A stretch of 64,000 bases of DNA, from NCBI GenBank assembly GCA_965658025.1, contig CBFHQL010000002.1, forward strand, positions 124,001 through 188,000, given 5' to 3'. The notes beneath the pieces are model-generated. The model ran no database searches, had not been told where the DNA came from, and saw only the letters and a list, made by a program, of their open reading frames with translations. Below are positions 7,415-14,485 of the stretch, piece by piece; position 1 is the stretch's first letter, and each line of letters opens with the position of its first letter. The position numbers and the translations under genes were made by a program. Source of the DNA: UBA3537 sp965658025 (lineage in GTDB: Bacteria; Bacteroidota; Bacteroidia; Flavobacteriales; Flavobacteriaceae).

Positions 7415-8962
7415 ATGTTTAGAGTAACTTCTTTTATTGCCTTACTATCTGTTGGTTTAATTTTTGGCCAAGATATGCCACTTGATTTTGAAAACGGTCA
7501 AGATAATTTTACTGGTTTTCTGGGATGTAGCTTTTCCACTCAAACCGATCCATCAAACCCATCAAATACCGTTGGAGTAATCCAAAACACCGGCGGCGAA
7601 GTATATGAAGGTATGTATTTGCCTCTAACTCCAAGCATAAATTTTGATAATTCAAAATTAGTGACCTTGGACTTTTATTCTGACTTAGGGACTTCAACTA
7701 CCATTCAATTGAAATTTGAAGGCAGTGATTCAGGGTTTGGAGATACTTTTGTTGAAAGATCTGTCCCAGGAAATGGGTGGTCTCAAGTTGAGTTTGATTT
7801 TTCGCAAGCTTATATTATCGATGAGCCCGGTCAACATAACATCAGCGGTAATTTCAACAGAATTGCTTTATTTGTTGGGCCTGGAGAAAATCGCTCAGGC
7901 ACATTTTATATCGACAACATTGATGGTGGTAATGACGATTCGCTCACTTTTGATAATTTGATTTGGAGCGACGAATTTGACTACTCAGGGCCACCAGACC
8001 CCACAAAATGGCATCACCAAATTATCCCCATAATTAATGGTGTAGATTGGGCCAATGGTGAATTGCAGCATTATACAGATGAAAACACAAACTCTTTTGT
8101 GAGCAACGGGACACTTAAAATTAAGGCCATAAAAGAAGATTATACATTTAATGGCGTTACTAAAAACTATACTTCTGCAAGACTAAATTCAAAATTTGCA
8201 TTTCAATATGGCCGTATTGATGTTCATGCAAAACTCCCTAATGAAGCGGGAACATGGCCTGCTATATGGACGCTTGGCGCCAACATTGATGAAATTGGAA
8301 ATTATTTTGGCAACACGTATGGAAGTGTCGGCTGGCCAGACTGTGGCGAAATAGACATCATGGAACAAAATGGTTGGGACAAAAGCATTTCTTACGGATA
8401 TATGCACTATAGAAATTCGGCTACTGGTGAATATGAAAATCAAGGCACAACAACACCAATCAATGATTCTAGTGGAACCTATCACACCTATTCTCTTATT
8501 TGGACAGAAGATGTAATTCAAATTCTATTAGATGATAATGTGTTTTTTGAACGTCAGAACAACAACGAAATTCCTTATGACAATCCTCATTATATTTTGC
8601 TCAATATTGCTATGGGTGGTACTTTAGGGGGGCAAATTCCTGAAGATTTTAATGATAGTATAATGGAAATAGATTATGTGCGTGTCTATGAGCAAACTGG
8701 TCTTGGGATACGCTCTGCTCAAATCACAGAGGCCTCAATGTATCCAAATCCTGCTCGAGACACAGTTGAAGTTGCTTTGAACTCTGCTGAACGCATTCAA
8801 GAATTATCCTTATACGATATCACAGGAAAATTAGTTTTACACAGTAATAAAATTGATTTAAATAAAGCTAACTTGGATATTTCAAACCTTCATTCTGGGC
8901 TTTATATTGTAGCCATCAAAACCAATACGACTGTTCTTAAAAAACGATTGCTTATACAATAA
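7415..8962 (+). CDS. Secreted GH16 family beta-glucanase (laminarinase-like) with T9SS sorting domain
   Basis: 515 residues from the ATG at 7415. It has a signal peptide (MFRVTSFIALLSVGLIFG), an N-terminal jelly-roll, carbohydrate-binding-like region (about 20-165), a GH16 catalytic domain (about 180-430) and a C-terminal type A T9SS sorting domain (about 437-515, with YPNPARD and ending KKRLLIQ). The catalytic motif GEIDIMEQ supplies nucleophile E312, D314 and acid/base E317. GH16 enzymes of this type usually cut beta-1,3- or beta-1,3/1,4-glucans such as laminarin; the exact substrate cannot be read from the sequence. The protein should be exported by Sec and then released or anchored at the cell surface by the type IX system. 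It is not inside a SusCD locus; its neighbour is a divergent HxlR regulator. Confidence 0.93.
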   Translation: MFRVTSFIALLSVGLIFGQDMPLDFENGQDNFTGFLGCSFSTQTDPSNPSNTVGVIQNTGGEVYEGMYLPLTPSINFDNSKLVTLDFYSDLGTSTTIQLKFEGSDSGFGDTFVERSVPGNGWSQVEFDFSQAYIIDEPGQHNISGNFNRIALFVGPGENRSGTFYIDNIDGGNDDSLTFDNLIWSDEFDYSGPPDPTKWHHQIIPIINGVDWANGELQHYTDENTNSFVSNGTLKIKAIKEDYTFNGVTKNYTSARLNSKFAFQYGRIDVHAKLPNEAGTWPAIWTLGANIDEIGNYFGNTYGSVGWPDCGEIDIMEQNGWDKSISYGYMHYRNSATGEYENQGTTTPINDSSGTYHTYSLIWTEDVIQILLDDNVFFERQNNNEIPYDNPHYILLNIAMGGTLGGQIPEDFNDSIMEIDYVRVYEQTGLGIRSAQITEASMYPNPARDTVEVALNSAERIQELSLYDITGKLVLHSNKIDLNKANLDISNLHSGLYIVAIKTNTTVLKKRLLIQ

Positions 8963-8988
8963 AAAAACCTAACTCTAGCGAAGTTAGG
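8961..8988 (-). terminator. Intrinsic terminator for tRNA-Pro; may also end GH16 transcription
   Basis: CCTAACT (8968-8974) pairs with AGTTAGG (8982-8988) around a 7-nt loop. On the minus strand the stem is followed by seven T residues, the classic form for the tRNA-Pro transcript; on the plus strand it sits just after the GH16 stop without a T-run. Confidence 0.7.
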
Positions 8989-9005
8989 CCTTTGATTATT
9001 GTTGA

Positions 9006-9018
9006 GATGACAGGATTT
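9006..9018. repeat. 13-nt copy of the 3' end of tRNA-Pro
   Basis: GATGACAGGATTT here is identical to 9112-9124 inside the T-arm/acceptor region of the tRNA-Pro gene, in direct orientation 106 bp away. It could be a remnant of a second tRNA copy or a scar of integration at the tRNA 3' end. Short enough that chance is not excluded. Confidence 0.4.
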
Positions 9019-9107
9019 TAATAACCCTAATAAACCCATTATTGCAAATAAAGCTTCCGTTTTCTTAAGAAAGCACACTTTCTACAAAAACAAAAGCTTT
9101 TATTTAG

Positions 9108-9182
9108 TCGGGATGACAGGATTTGAACCTGCGACCACACGACCCCCAGCCGTGTACGCTAACCGGACTGCGCCACATCCCG
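9108..9182 (-). tRNA. tRNA-Pro (anticodon GGG)
   Basis: 75 nt on the minus strand including the discriminator A. Acceptor stem CGGGATG/CATCCCG pairs perfectly; D-stem GCGC/GCGT; anticodon stem CACGG/TCGTG with loop CTGGGGG giving anticodon GGG (reads CCC); T-arm GCAGG-TTCAAAT-CCTGT. CCA is not encoded. Confidence 0.95.
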
Positions 9183-9268
9183 TTTTTTTTAAGAAGAACA
9201 AATCTATTTATTTTCTATGAAATTCTACCGCTTTTTTTGAAAAATAGTACCTTTATAAAAAATTAACC

Positions 9269-9451
9269 ATGGAAGACAACAAACCCACCATTCAAATTAG
9301 CGCCACTGGAAAAGTGGTTGTGACCAATGCAAAGCAAGTGAACTTACTGGACGCTGAAGGAAATATCATCCCCACAAGGAATCGTTTTTCACTGTGCAAT
9401 TGTGGAAAAACACAAGATATTCCTTTTTGTGATGGTGCACATAAAAACTAG
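9269..9451 (+). CDS. CDGSH-type iron-sulfur protein
   Basis: 60 residues. The C-terminal half has the exact CDGSH consensus C-x-C-x2-T-x3-P-x-C-D-G-A-H (CNCGKTQDIPFCDGAH), which binds a 2Fe-2S cluster through three cysteines and one histidine. The rest is a short beta-rich N-terminal part, so this is a single-domain soluble member. The family is linked to iron, redox or electron-transfer roles; the partner is unknown here. It converges on the arsenite transporter gene, overlapping its end by 4 nt. Confidence 0.93.
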   Translation: MEDNKPTIQISATGKVVVTNAKQVNLLDAEGNIIPTRNRFSLCNCGKTQDIPFCDGAHKN

Positions 9452-10494
9452 TGTTTAATTGAGGTAAAATATTTTTTTCTCAACCAAAAAGAGACACGCA
9501 CCAGTAGAATAAGGGCTGGAACTTCTACCAATGGCCCAATTACTCCTGCAAATGCTTGCCCAGAATTAAGCCCAAAAACACCTATCGCTACGGCTATAGC
9601 CAATTCAAAATTGTTGCCCGCTGCAGTAAACGCAACAGATGCAGTTTTGTCGTAATCACCACCCATGGCTTTTGTAAAGAAAAAGCCAATCAAAAACATC
9701 AACGCAAAATAGATGAGTAGTGGCACAGCAATAATCAGTACATCCATAGGGATTTCCACAATGAGTTCGCCTTTTAACGAAAACATGACTATGATTGTAA
9801 ACAATAATGCGCTTAGGGTTAATGGAGAAATTTTTGGGATAAAGGTTTGATTATACCACGCTTCGCCTTTAAGTTTTACTAAAATCAATCGGCTGAGTAT
9901 CCCCAACAAAAAAGGAATTCCCAAATAAATCAGAACACTTTCGGCGATTACAGCAATAGAAATATCGACAATAGCGCCCTCAAAACCAAAATAGGGCGGT
10001 AAAACTGTGATGAAAATCCACGCATAAAAACTATAGGCAAACACCTGAAACACGCTGTTGAGCGCCACTAATGCCGCGCCATATTCGGTGCTGCCCTCTG
10101 CAAGGTCGTTCCATACCAATACCATGGCAATACAACGTGCCAAGCCAATCAAAATCAGACCTACCATATATTCTGGATAATCTTTTAGAAAAATAATAGC
10201 CAAAAGAAACATGAGTGCAGGCCCAATAATCCAATTGAGTATAAGTGATATTGATAAAATTTTGGTGTTTTTAAAAACCTTTGGCAATAGGGCATAATTG
10301 ACTTTTGCCAAAGGTGGATACATCATCACAATCAGGCCAATCGCAATGGGAATGTTGGTAGTTCCGCTGCTCATACTATTGATAAATTCCGGAATATTGG
10401 GCAAGAAATACCCTAAACTTACACCAATGGCCATAGCTACAAAAATCCACAAGGTCAAGTTTTTATCGAGGAAGCTTAATTTTTTTGGTGCCAT
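9448..10494 (-). CDS. acr3: ACR3 family arsenite efflux transporter
   Basis: 348 residues with about ten membrane helices. The conserved cysteine of ACR3 carriers appears in LIGLARCIAMVLVWNDLAEG, followed by ALNSVFQV and a late AGNNFELAIAVA motif, all family signatures. The protein should extrude arsenite (and possibly antimonite) across the inner membrane using the proton gradient. It is the third gene of arsR-arsC-acr3, only 3 nt after the reductase gene, and so works directly with it: arsenate is reduced, then arsenite is expelled. Confidence 0.95.
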   Translation of the reverse strand: MAPKKLSFLDKNLTLWIFVAMAIGVSLGYFLPNIPEFINSMSSGTTNIPIAIGLIVMMYPPLAKVNYALLPKVFKNTKILSISLILNWIIGPALMFLLAIIFLKDYPEYMVGLILIGLARCIAMVLVWNDLAEGSTEYGAALVALNSVFQVFAYSFYAWIFITVLPPYFGFEGAIVDISIAVIAESVLIYLGIPFLLGILSRLILVKLKGEAWYNQTFIPKISPLTLSALLFTIIVMFSLKGELIVEIPMDVLIIAVPLLIYFALMFLIGFFFTKAMGGDYDKTASVAFTAAGNNFELAIAVAIGVFGLNSGQAFAGVIGPLVEVPALILLVRVSFWLRKKYFTSIKH

Positions 10495-10497
10495 AAT

Positions 10498-11112
10498 TTA
10501 TAGTTTAATTTTTGAAAAAACATACTTCAGTTCTGTGGCGATTTGAAGACTGCGTTCGTTGTATTTCTCTGCTTGTTGCGGGGTATTATCAAATGCTTTG
10601 GGATCTTCAAACGTCATGGGGATGCGCACCTCAGCATTGGGAATATAGGGGCACTCTTTGTCCGCTGATGAGCAAGTCAAAACAGCAGCAAAATTTGAAT
10701 TTGGATTAAAATTACTGTCAAATTTTTTTGAAAACCCAAGAATTGGATGAGCATCAGCCGCATATTTTATAGCATAAATTGGATTGCTGCCCTCAGCAAT
10801 AGTGTCTATTTCGAATCCTGTATTTTCAAGGGTTTTGGCCGCCATAGGAAATAGTGCTGTGGTTTCTGTACCTCCTGAATAACAAAACACATTTTTGATG
10901 TCGAAATAATGGGCGAGTGTTTGTGCCCAAACTTGCGACAAATGACTGCGACGGGAGTTGTGGGTACAAATAAAATTCAAACGTATTTCTTGGTTTGACT
11001 CTACTTTGGACTGAATATAATCCACCAAAGGTTGTGCTATATTTTGGCGTTCTACAGAAATTGATGTTTCGTCTAAATCTTTGATTTGATTTTCTATATT
11101 TTTAAAAAGCAT
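10498..11112 (-). CDS. arsC: Arsenate reductase, low-molecular-weight phosphatase/thioredoxin type
   Basis: 204 residues from the ATG at 11110-11112; a TTG at 11136 would overlap arsR. The CX5R phosphate loop is C49-THNSR-R, and two more cysteines, C147 and C154 in TCSSADKEC, have the same spacing as C82 and C89 of the thioredoxin-coupled ArsC of plasmid pI258. That triad supports arsenate reduction over protein phosphatase activity. The N-terminal extension of about 45 residues before the loop is helical and of unknown role. It lies between arsR and acr3 in one operon. Confidence 0.88.
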   Translation of the reverse strand: MLFKNIENQIKDLDETSISVERQNIAQPLVDYIQSKVESNQEIRLNFICTHNSRRSHLSQVWAQTLAHYFDIKNVFCYSGGTETTALFPMAAKTLENTGFEIDTIAEGSNPIYAIKYAADAHPILGFSKKFDSNFNPNSNFAAVLTCSSADKECPYIPNAEVRIPMTFEDPKAFDNTPQQAEKYNERSLQIATELKYVFSKIKL

Positions 11113-11129
11113 GGATTGGTTTTTTTGGA

Positions 11130-11459
11130 TTAACAACAGTTGTTGATGTTGAGGTCTTGCTCTATAAATTCAGAAATAACCGTTTTCATTTTGGCCCAAT
11201 GCTTAGGATCGATGCAGTAACAGATGCTCGTTCCTTCAACAGTACCTTGGATCAGACCAAGAGATTTCAATTCTTTGAGGTGCTGAGAAATTGTAGCTTG
11301 TGCCAATCCAATTTCAAGAACTAAATCGCCACAAATACAGCTGTTCATTTTGAACAAATGCTGTACTATAGCTACGCGCGCTGGGTGTGCAAAGGCCTTA
11401 GCAAAACGTGCGATTTCATTTTGATGTGCAGAAAATATTTCTGTTTTTGCAGTGCCCAT
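11130..11459 (-). CDS. arsR: ArsR/SmtB family metalloregulator
   Basis: 109 residues with the winged-helix fold. The sensor helix has a CICGDLV motif, a variant of the ArsR ELCVCDL arsenite site, and the recognition helix follows as QATISQHLKEL. Additional cysteines occur at SICYCID and in the C-terminal NNCC, which could add to metal binding. It should repress its own operon until arsenite binds. It is the first gene of arsR-arsC-acr3, and arsC begins 17 nt after its stop. Confidence 0.94.
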   Translation of the reverse strand: MGTAKTEIFSAHQNEIARFAKAFAHPARVAIVQHLFKMNSCICGDLVLEIGLAQATISQHLKELKSLGLIQGTVEGTSICYCIDPKHWAKMKTVISEFIEQDLNINNCC

Positions 11460-11461
11460 AA

Positions 11462-11497
11462 ACGATTAAATTTATTTATTGCAATATTACGATTAAA
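11462..11497. promoter_or_regulatory. Candidate ArsR operator: direct repeat of ACGATTAAA
   Basis: ACGATTAAA occurs at 11462-11470 and again at 11489-11497, just upstream of arsR, 27 bp apart. A looser relative, GCGATTTTA, lies at 11522-11530. Placement fits an operator, but ArsR sites are normally inverted repeats, so this is tentative. Confidence 0.3.
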
Positions 11498-11554
11498 AGA
11501 ACAATTAAAAAACAAAAATTAGCGATTTTAAAAAAAGTTGTAGCTTTATCGCAA

Positions 11555-11779
11555 ATGAGTAAGAGGGCACACATAAGTATTTTTGTTTTATCGCTAAGTC
11601 TAGCCACTGTTTTGGGTGGTTTGGATTATGAAACCCATTCCATGCAAGATTTATTTTTAAACAAAGGGAATATTTTTGCTTTGTTTATATATACACTTCT
11701 TTTTATGGCAGTCGCCTACACTGGCATTTGGATGTATGTACAAGCAAAATTGTGGTTAAATAAAAAACCCACCGATTAG
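11555..11779 (+). CDS. Small two-helix membrane protein, unknown function
   Basis: 74 residues with an N-terminal hydrophobic segment (about 7-22) and a second strong helix (about 40-62), ending in a polar tail. I do not recognise a family. It is divergent from arsR with a 95-nt gap that contains a TAGCTTTA element 22 nt before its ATG, close to the Bacteroidota -7 consensus. Its end lies inside a bidirectional terminator shared with the M56 gene. No evidence ties it to arsenic resistance besides position. Confidence 0.55.
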   Translation: MSKRAHISIFVLSLSLATVLGGLDYETHSMQDLFLNKGNIFALFIYTLLFMAVAYTGIWMYVQAKLWLNKKPTD

Positions 11780-11788
11780 ATGGGTTTT
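11764..11788. terminator. Bidirectional terminator between converging genes
   Basis: AAAACCCA (11764-11771) pairs with TGGGTTTT (11781-11788): an 8-bp stem with A/T tracts on both sides, between the ends of the 74-residue gene and the M56 gene. Confidence 0.6.
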
Positions 11789-11797
11789 GTTTAACGT

Positions 11798-13750
11798 TTA
11801 TTCTTTGGTTGTTGCGATTATGACACCATCTTTTGCTTTTTCACCATATATACTCATGGCGGTTTTAGATTTTAGAAACTCAACTGCGTCCAGTTTTTCT
11901 TCTTTTGCCAGTGCGTCCAATTTTTCGAAATCGGCTTCTTGACCATCAATTATGATTAATTTTTCTATATCGGGGTCATCAACAAAATGGAATTGTTTTG
12001 ATTTTGGAGCATCAGTTCTTTCTTGCCAGAAAATATTGTCATCCTCATGATTTCCGTCCCCTAGTTTTAGTATGCGCTTTTTTAATGTCCCATGTTCATC
12101 CTCTTCAAGGAATATAAAATCATTTTTCATTTTAATTTTCATTTTTTGGAGTTTATCTTCCATTTCCTCCAAGTGGTCTTCTGTAAGCTCAAGAATTTTC
12201 ATGTGTTCGGTCTTATCTAAAAGCTGTTCAAGGTCGATTTCTTCTCCGTTTATGGTCATGACTTTCCCGTCAGATTCAATGTCTAAAGCGATTTGTTCTC
12301 CATCAATGATTTCATCTATATTTATATCAAAATCGCCCATTAAATCCATTTTCTTTCCGTTTAAGATGATAATCCCATCTTCGTCGCCTTCTTTTTCAAT
12401 GATAATTTCGTGCTCCTCATGAGGGCTATCGCTCTCTTTGGTCATAAATTTATACTTATGCCCTTTTACTATATGAGGGGCTTTTTTGTGCTTCCACGAA
12501 AGTTGTGACGGGTGCCCGGAAATACTGACGTTGCCATCTTTTACAGTAATATAAAACGGTGCGATTGGTTCGTCTGAGCTTACAGCGTAATTTTGCGCAT
12601 TACCTTTATTTTTGGCAGAAACTAAAATGCTTGTCAGCTCATTGTTGTCGTTGAATTTTACTTTTTTGAATTTAAACACAATACCTTCTTCTTTGAGTTG
12701 TTTTTTTATGTCATTCAAATCAGCTTTTGTGGTTTTTTTGTGAATCTTAAATTTGATGACTTCCACCTCATTTTCATTGACAAGCTCTGAAATTGGTGCA
12801 GGATCTGGGATGGGTGCTGGTGCTGGAGTTGGTGGTAATTCTGGGGTTGGTACTCCTGGATTCGGAGCATTTTGTTGCTCTTGCGCTGAAATCTCTGCAT
12901 TAAAAATAAAGACAAAGGCAACAAGTAGTGGTCCAATTAATGCCATTTTAAGCATGTTTCGGTTTTTTGATTTGTGCTGTTTTAACATGATGATTCGGTT
13001 TTTGATTAAAGAATTAAAAAAATTGTTTGTAATTGGTATCTGATGATAATTGGTTGCTTTTAATAGAGTAAACTGATAAAGCTTTCTACATTCCATAGTG
13101 GAGGTTGCTTTTTCGTCGGCGAGGTATTCTAAGTTTTGGACAATTGCTTTTTGATACCACCACGCAAAAGGGTTTAGCCACTGAACTATTTGTATGATTT
13201 TGGCAATTAAAATATCTACAGAATGCTGGTCTTTACTGTGTATTTTTTCGTGTTTTAAGATGATATCGAGTTCTTCTTTAGTAAAAAGATCTGGGTTGTA
13301 GACAATATAATTGAAGAACGAAAATGGGGTATGGTCTTTATGCGTTTTGACATAATAGATCCCATGTTCTTTGACCACTGGCTGTTGTTTTATCATCCGA
13401 CATACCGAAATGATTTGAATGACAAATTTGCCAAGCATAAATAACACCCCCAGTGCATACAACACCCCAAAAACATAAATCCAATTGATTGCAGCAGTGG
13501 GTTCGGTTGCAGTAGTAGCAACCTGAATAAATTCAGTGGATTTAAAAACATCTGTGGTCAGTGGTGTAGGTGCAACATAAATTATCTTTTTGATGCTTAT
13601 AAACGGAAGTATTAATGCAACAAAAACTCCTGTAACCAAGTAAATACGGTTGGCTTTAAAAAAAGTTTCTTTGTTTAAAAATACGCTATAAATCAGGAAA
13701 AAAAGACCTAAAATAGCGCTAGATTTTGCTAAGTAGATAAGGGCGTCCAT
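11798..13750 (-). CDS. M56 family (BlaR1-like) membrane metallopeptidase with TonB-plug-like C-terminus
   Basis: 650 residues. Three or four N-terminal membrane helices enclose the M56 protease domain with zinc motif H167-EKI-H171 (LKHEKIHS). A further helix near 265-290 is followed by a proline-rich linker (PTPELPPTPAPAP) and a long, acidic and histidine-containing periplasmic region of about 350 residues. The last 60 residues (LIIIDGQEADF ... SIYGEKAKDGVIIATTKE) resemble the end of a TonB receptor plug domain. Family knowledge: M56 proteins sense envelope signals and cleave a BlaI-type repressor. The blaI-like gene is directly upstream with a 2-nt gap. There is no penicillin-binding sensor domain, so the ligand is unlikely to be a beta-lactam. 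Confidence 0.9.
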   Translation of the reverse strand: MDALIYLAKSSAILGLFFLIYSVFLNKETFFKANRIYLVTGVFVALILPFISIKKIIYVAPTPLTTDVFKSTEFIQVATTATEPTAAINWIYVFGVLYALGVLFMLGKFVIQIISVCRMIKQQPVVKEHGIYYVKTHKDHTPFSFFNYIVYNPDLFTKEELDIILKHEKIHSKDQHSVDILIAKIIQIVQWLNPFAWWYQKAIVQNLEYLADEKATSTMECRKLYQFTLLKATNYHQIPITNNFFNSLIKNRIIMLKQHKSKNRNMLKMALIGPLLVAFVFIFNAEISAQEQQNAPNPGVPTPELPPTPAPAPIPDPAPISELVNENEVEVIKFKIHKKTTKADLNDIKKQLKEEGIVFKFKKVKFNDNNELTSILVSAKNKGNAQNYAVSSDEPIAPFYITVKDGNVSISGHPSQLSWKHKKAPHIVKGHKYKFMTKESDSPHEEHEIIIEKEGDEDGIIILNGKKMDLMGDFDINIDEIIDGEQIALDIESDGKVMTINGEEIDLEQLLDKTEHMKILELTEDHLEEMEDKLQKMKIKMKNDFIFLEEDEHGTLKKRILKLGDGNHEDDNIFWQERTDAPKSKQFHFVDDPDIEKLIIIDGQEADFEKLDALAKEEKLDAVEFLKSKTAMSIYGEKAKDGVIIATTKE

Positions 13751-13752
13751 AA

Positions 13753-14112
13753 TTAATTTTCTTTTTCGATGATTGAAATTATTTCTTTTAAGTCTTCAAC
13801 GCTAAGTTTTTCTTCTTGGGCAAAAAACGAAACCATGTTTTTGTATGAACTATTAAAATAATTTTCGATGGCTTTGTTCATAAACCTTTTGCGGTAGTCT
13901 TCTTTGCTGACCATGGGAAAATATTGGTGTGTATTTCCAAAAGTGGCATGACCCACATACCCTTTGTCTTCCAACTTTCTGATGACCGTAGAGAGAGTAT
14001 TGTAATGTGGTTTTTGATCTGAGATTTCATTCATAACATCTTTTACAAAGGCCTTGTTGAGCTTCCATAAAATATGCATGATTTCTTCTTCTTTGTTTGT
14101 TAGTCTTAGCAT
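13753..14112 (-). CDS. BlaI/MecI/CopY family transcriptional repressor
   Basis: 119 residues from the ATG at 14110-14112 (an alternative start lies seven codons upstream). The winged helix begins LTNKEEEIMHILWKLNKAFV, with recognition region NTLSTVIRKLEDKGYVGH, and a C-terminal helical dimerisation tail. These repressors bind dyads as dimers and are inactivated by cleavage when a partner M56 protease is triggered. The protease gene follows 2 nt downstream, so the pair is a self-contained sensor-repressor unit, probably autoregulated. Confidence 0.94.
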   Translation of the reverse strand: MLRLTNKEEEIMHILWKLNKAFVKDVMNEISDQKPHYNTLSTVIRKLEDKGYVGHATFGNTHQYFPMVSKEDYRKRFMNKAIENYFNSSYKNMVSFFAQEEKLSVEDLKEIISIIEKEN

Positions 14113-14250
14113 GGTATATAAATTATAAAACAAACATACAACGTCTTTTTTAGTTATACAACTATAAAAATAGTTAAATAGTATATTTTAGAGAAAATTT
14201 AACACAACAACGACTTAGGACTAATAAAGCGCACTGTAATTTCTGTAAAA

Positions 14251-14273
14251 AAAGAAACCCACCTGTTGGTGGG
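14251..14273 (-). terminator. Intrinsic terminator downstream of tRNA-Ala
   Basis: CCCACC (14258-14263) pairs with GGTGGG (14268-14273) around TGTT. On the minus strand the stem is followed by TTTC then a run of seven T, consistent with ending the tRNA-Ala transcript. Confidence 0.65.
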
Positions 14274-14310
14274 CTTTGATTATACTTATGTAGTGTAGCG
14301 GTGACACTTG

Positions 14311-14384
14311 TGGAGAAGATCGGATTCGAACCGACGACCTCTTGACTGCCAGTCAAGCGCTCTAGCCAACTGAGCTACATCCCC
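14311..14384 (-). tRNA. tRNA-Ala (anticodon GGC)
   Basis: 74 nt on the minus strand. D-arm GCTC/GAGC, anticodon stem CTTGA/TCAAG with loop CTGGCAG giving anticodon GGC, and T-arm GTCGG-TTCGAAT-CCGAT. The acceptor stem GGGGATG/CTTCTCC contains the G3-U70 pair that is the alanine identity element and a U6-U67 mismatch. Discriminator A; CCA not encoded. Confidence 0.95.
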
Positions 14385-14462
14385 TAGTCGCTGCAAATGT
14401 AATCAAATATTCTAAAAATATACTCCACTTTTAGGGTTTCATAATAATGCCAGAAAATTCAA

Positions 14463-14470
14463 TATATTTG
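14463..14470 (+). promoter_or_regulatory. Promoter of the esterase gene, -7 element
   Basis: TATATTTG, exact consensus, 15 nt before the ATG at 14486; a weak TTTC lies 22 nt upstream. It supports the ATG at 14486 over an earlier one at 14447, which would place the element inside the reading frame. Confidence 0.55.
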
Positions 14471-14485
14471 AAAAAAGCAAGCGTT

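Noticed and set aside
9448..11459. Mobile arsenic resistance island
   Set aside because: No transposase, integrase or inverted repeats flank the operon, and base composition looks like that of its neighbours. The nearby tRNA repeat is on the other side of the CDGSH gene and is reported separately.
12072..12422. Serine-rich 116-residue frame antisense to the M56 gene
   Set aside because: Its low-complexity serine content mirrors the acidic codons of the opposite strand; a shadow frame.
11798..14112. Beta-lactam resistance system (BlaR1-BlaI)
   Set aside because: The M56 protein has no penicillin-binding domain and no beta-lactamase gene is adjacent; M56/BlaI pairs are common in this phylum with other roles.
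14174..14356. 60-residue open frame over the tRNA-Ala gene
   Set aside because: It reads through the tRNA (the TGSQEVVGSNPIFST pattern is a well-known tRNA shadow) and has no independent support.
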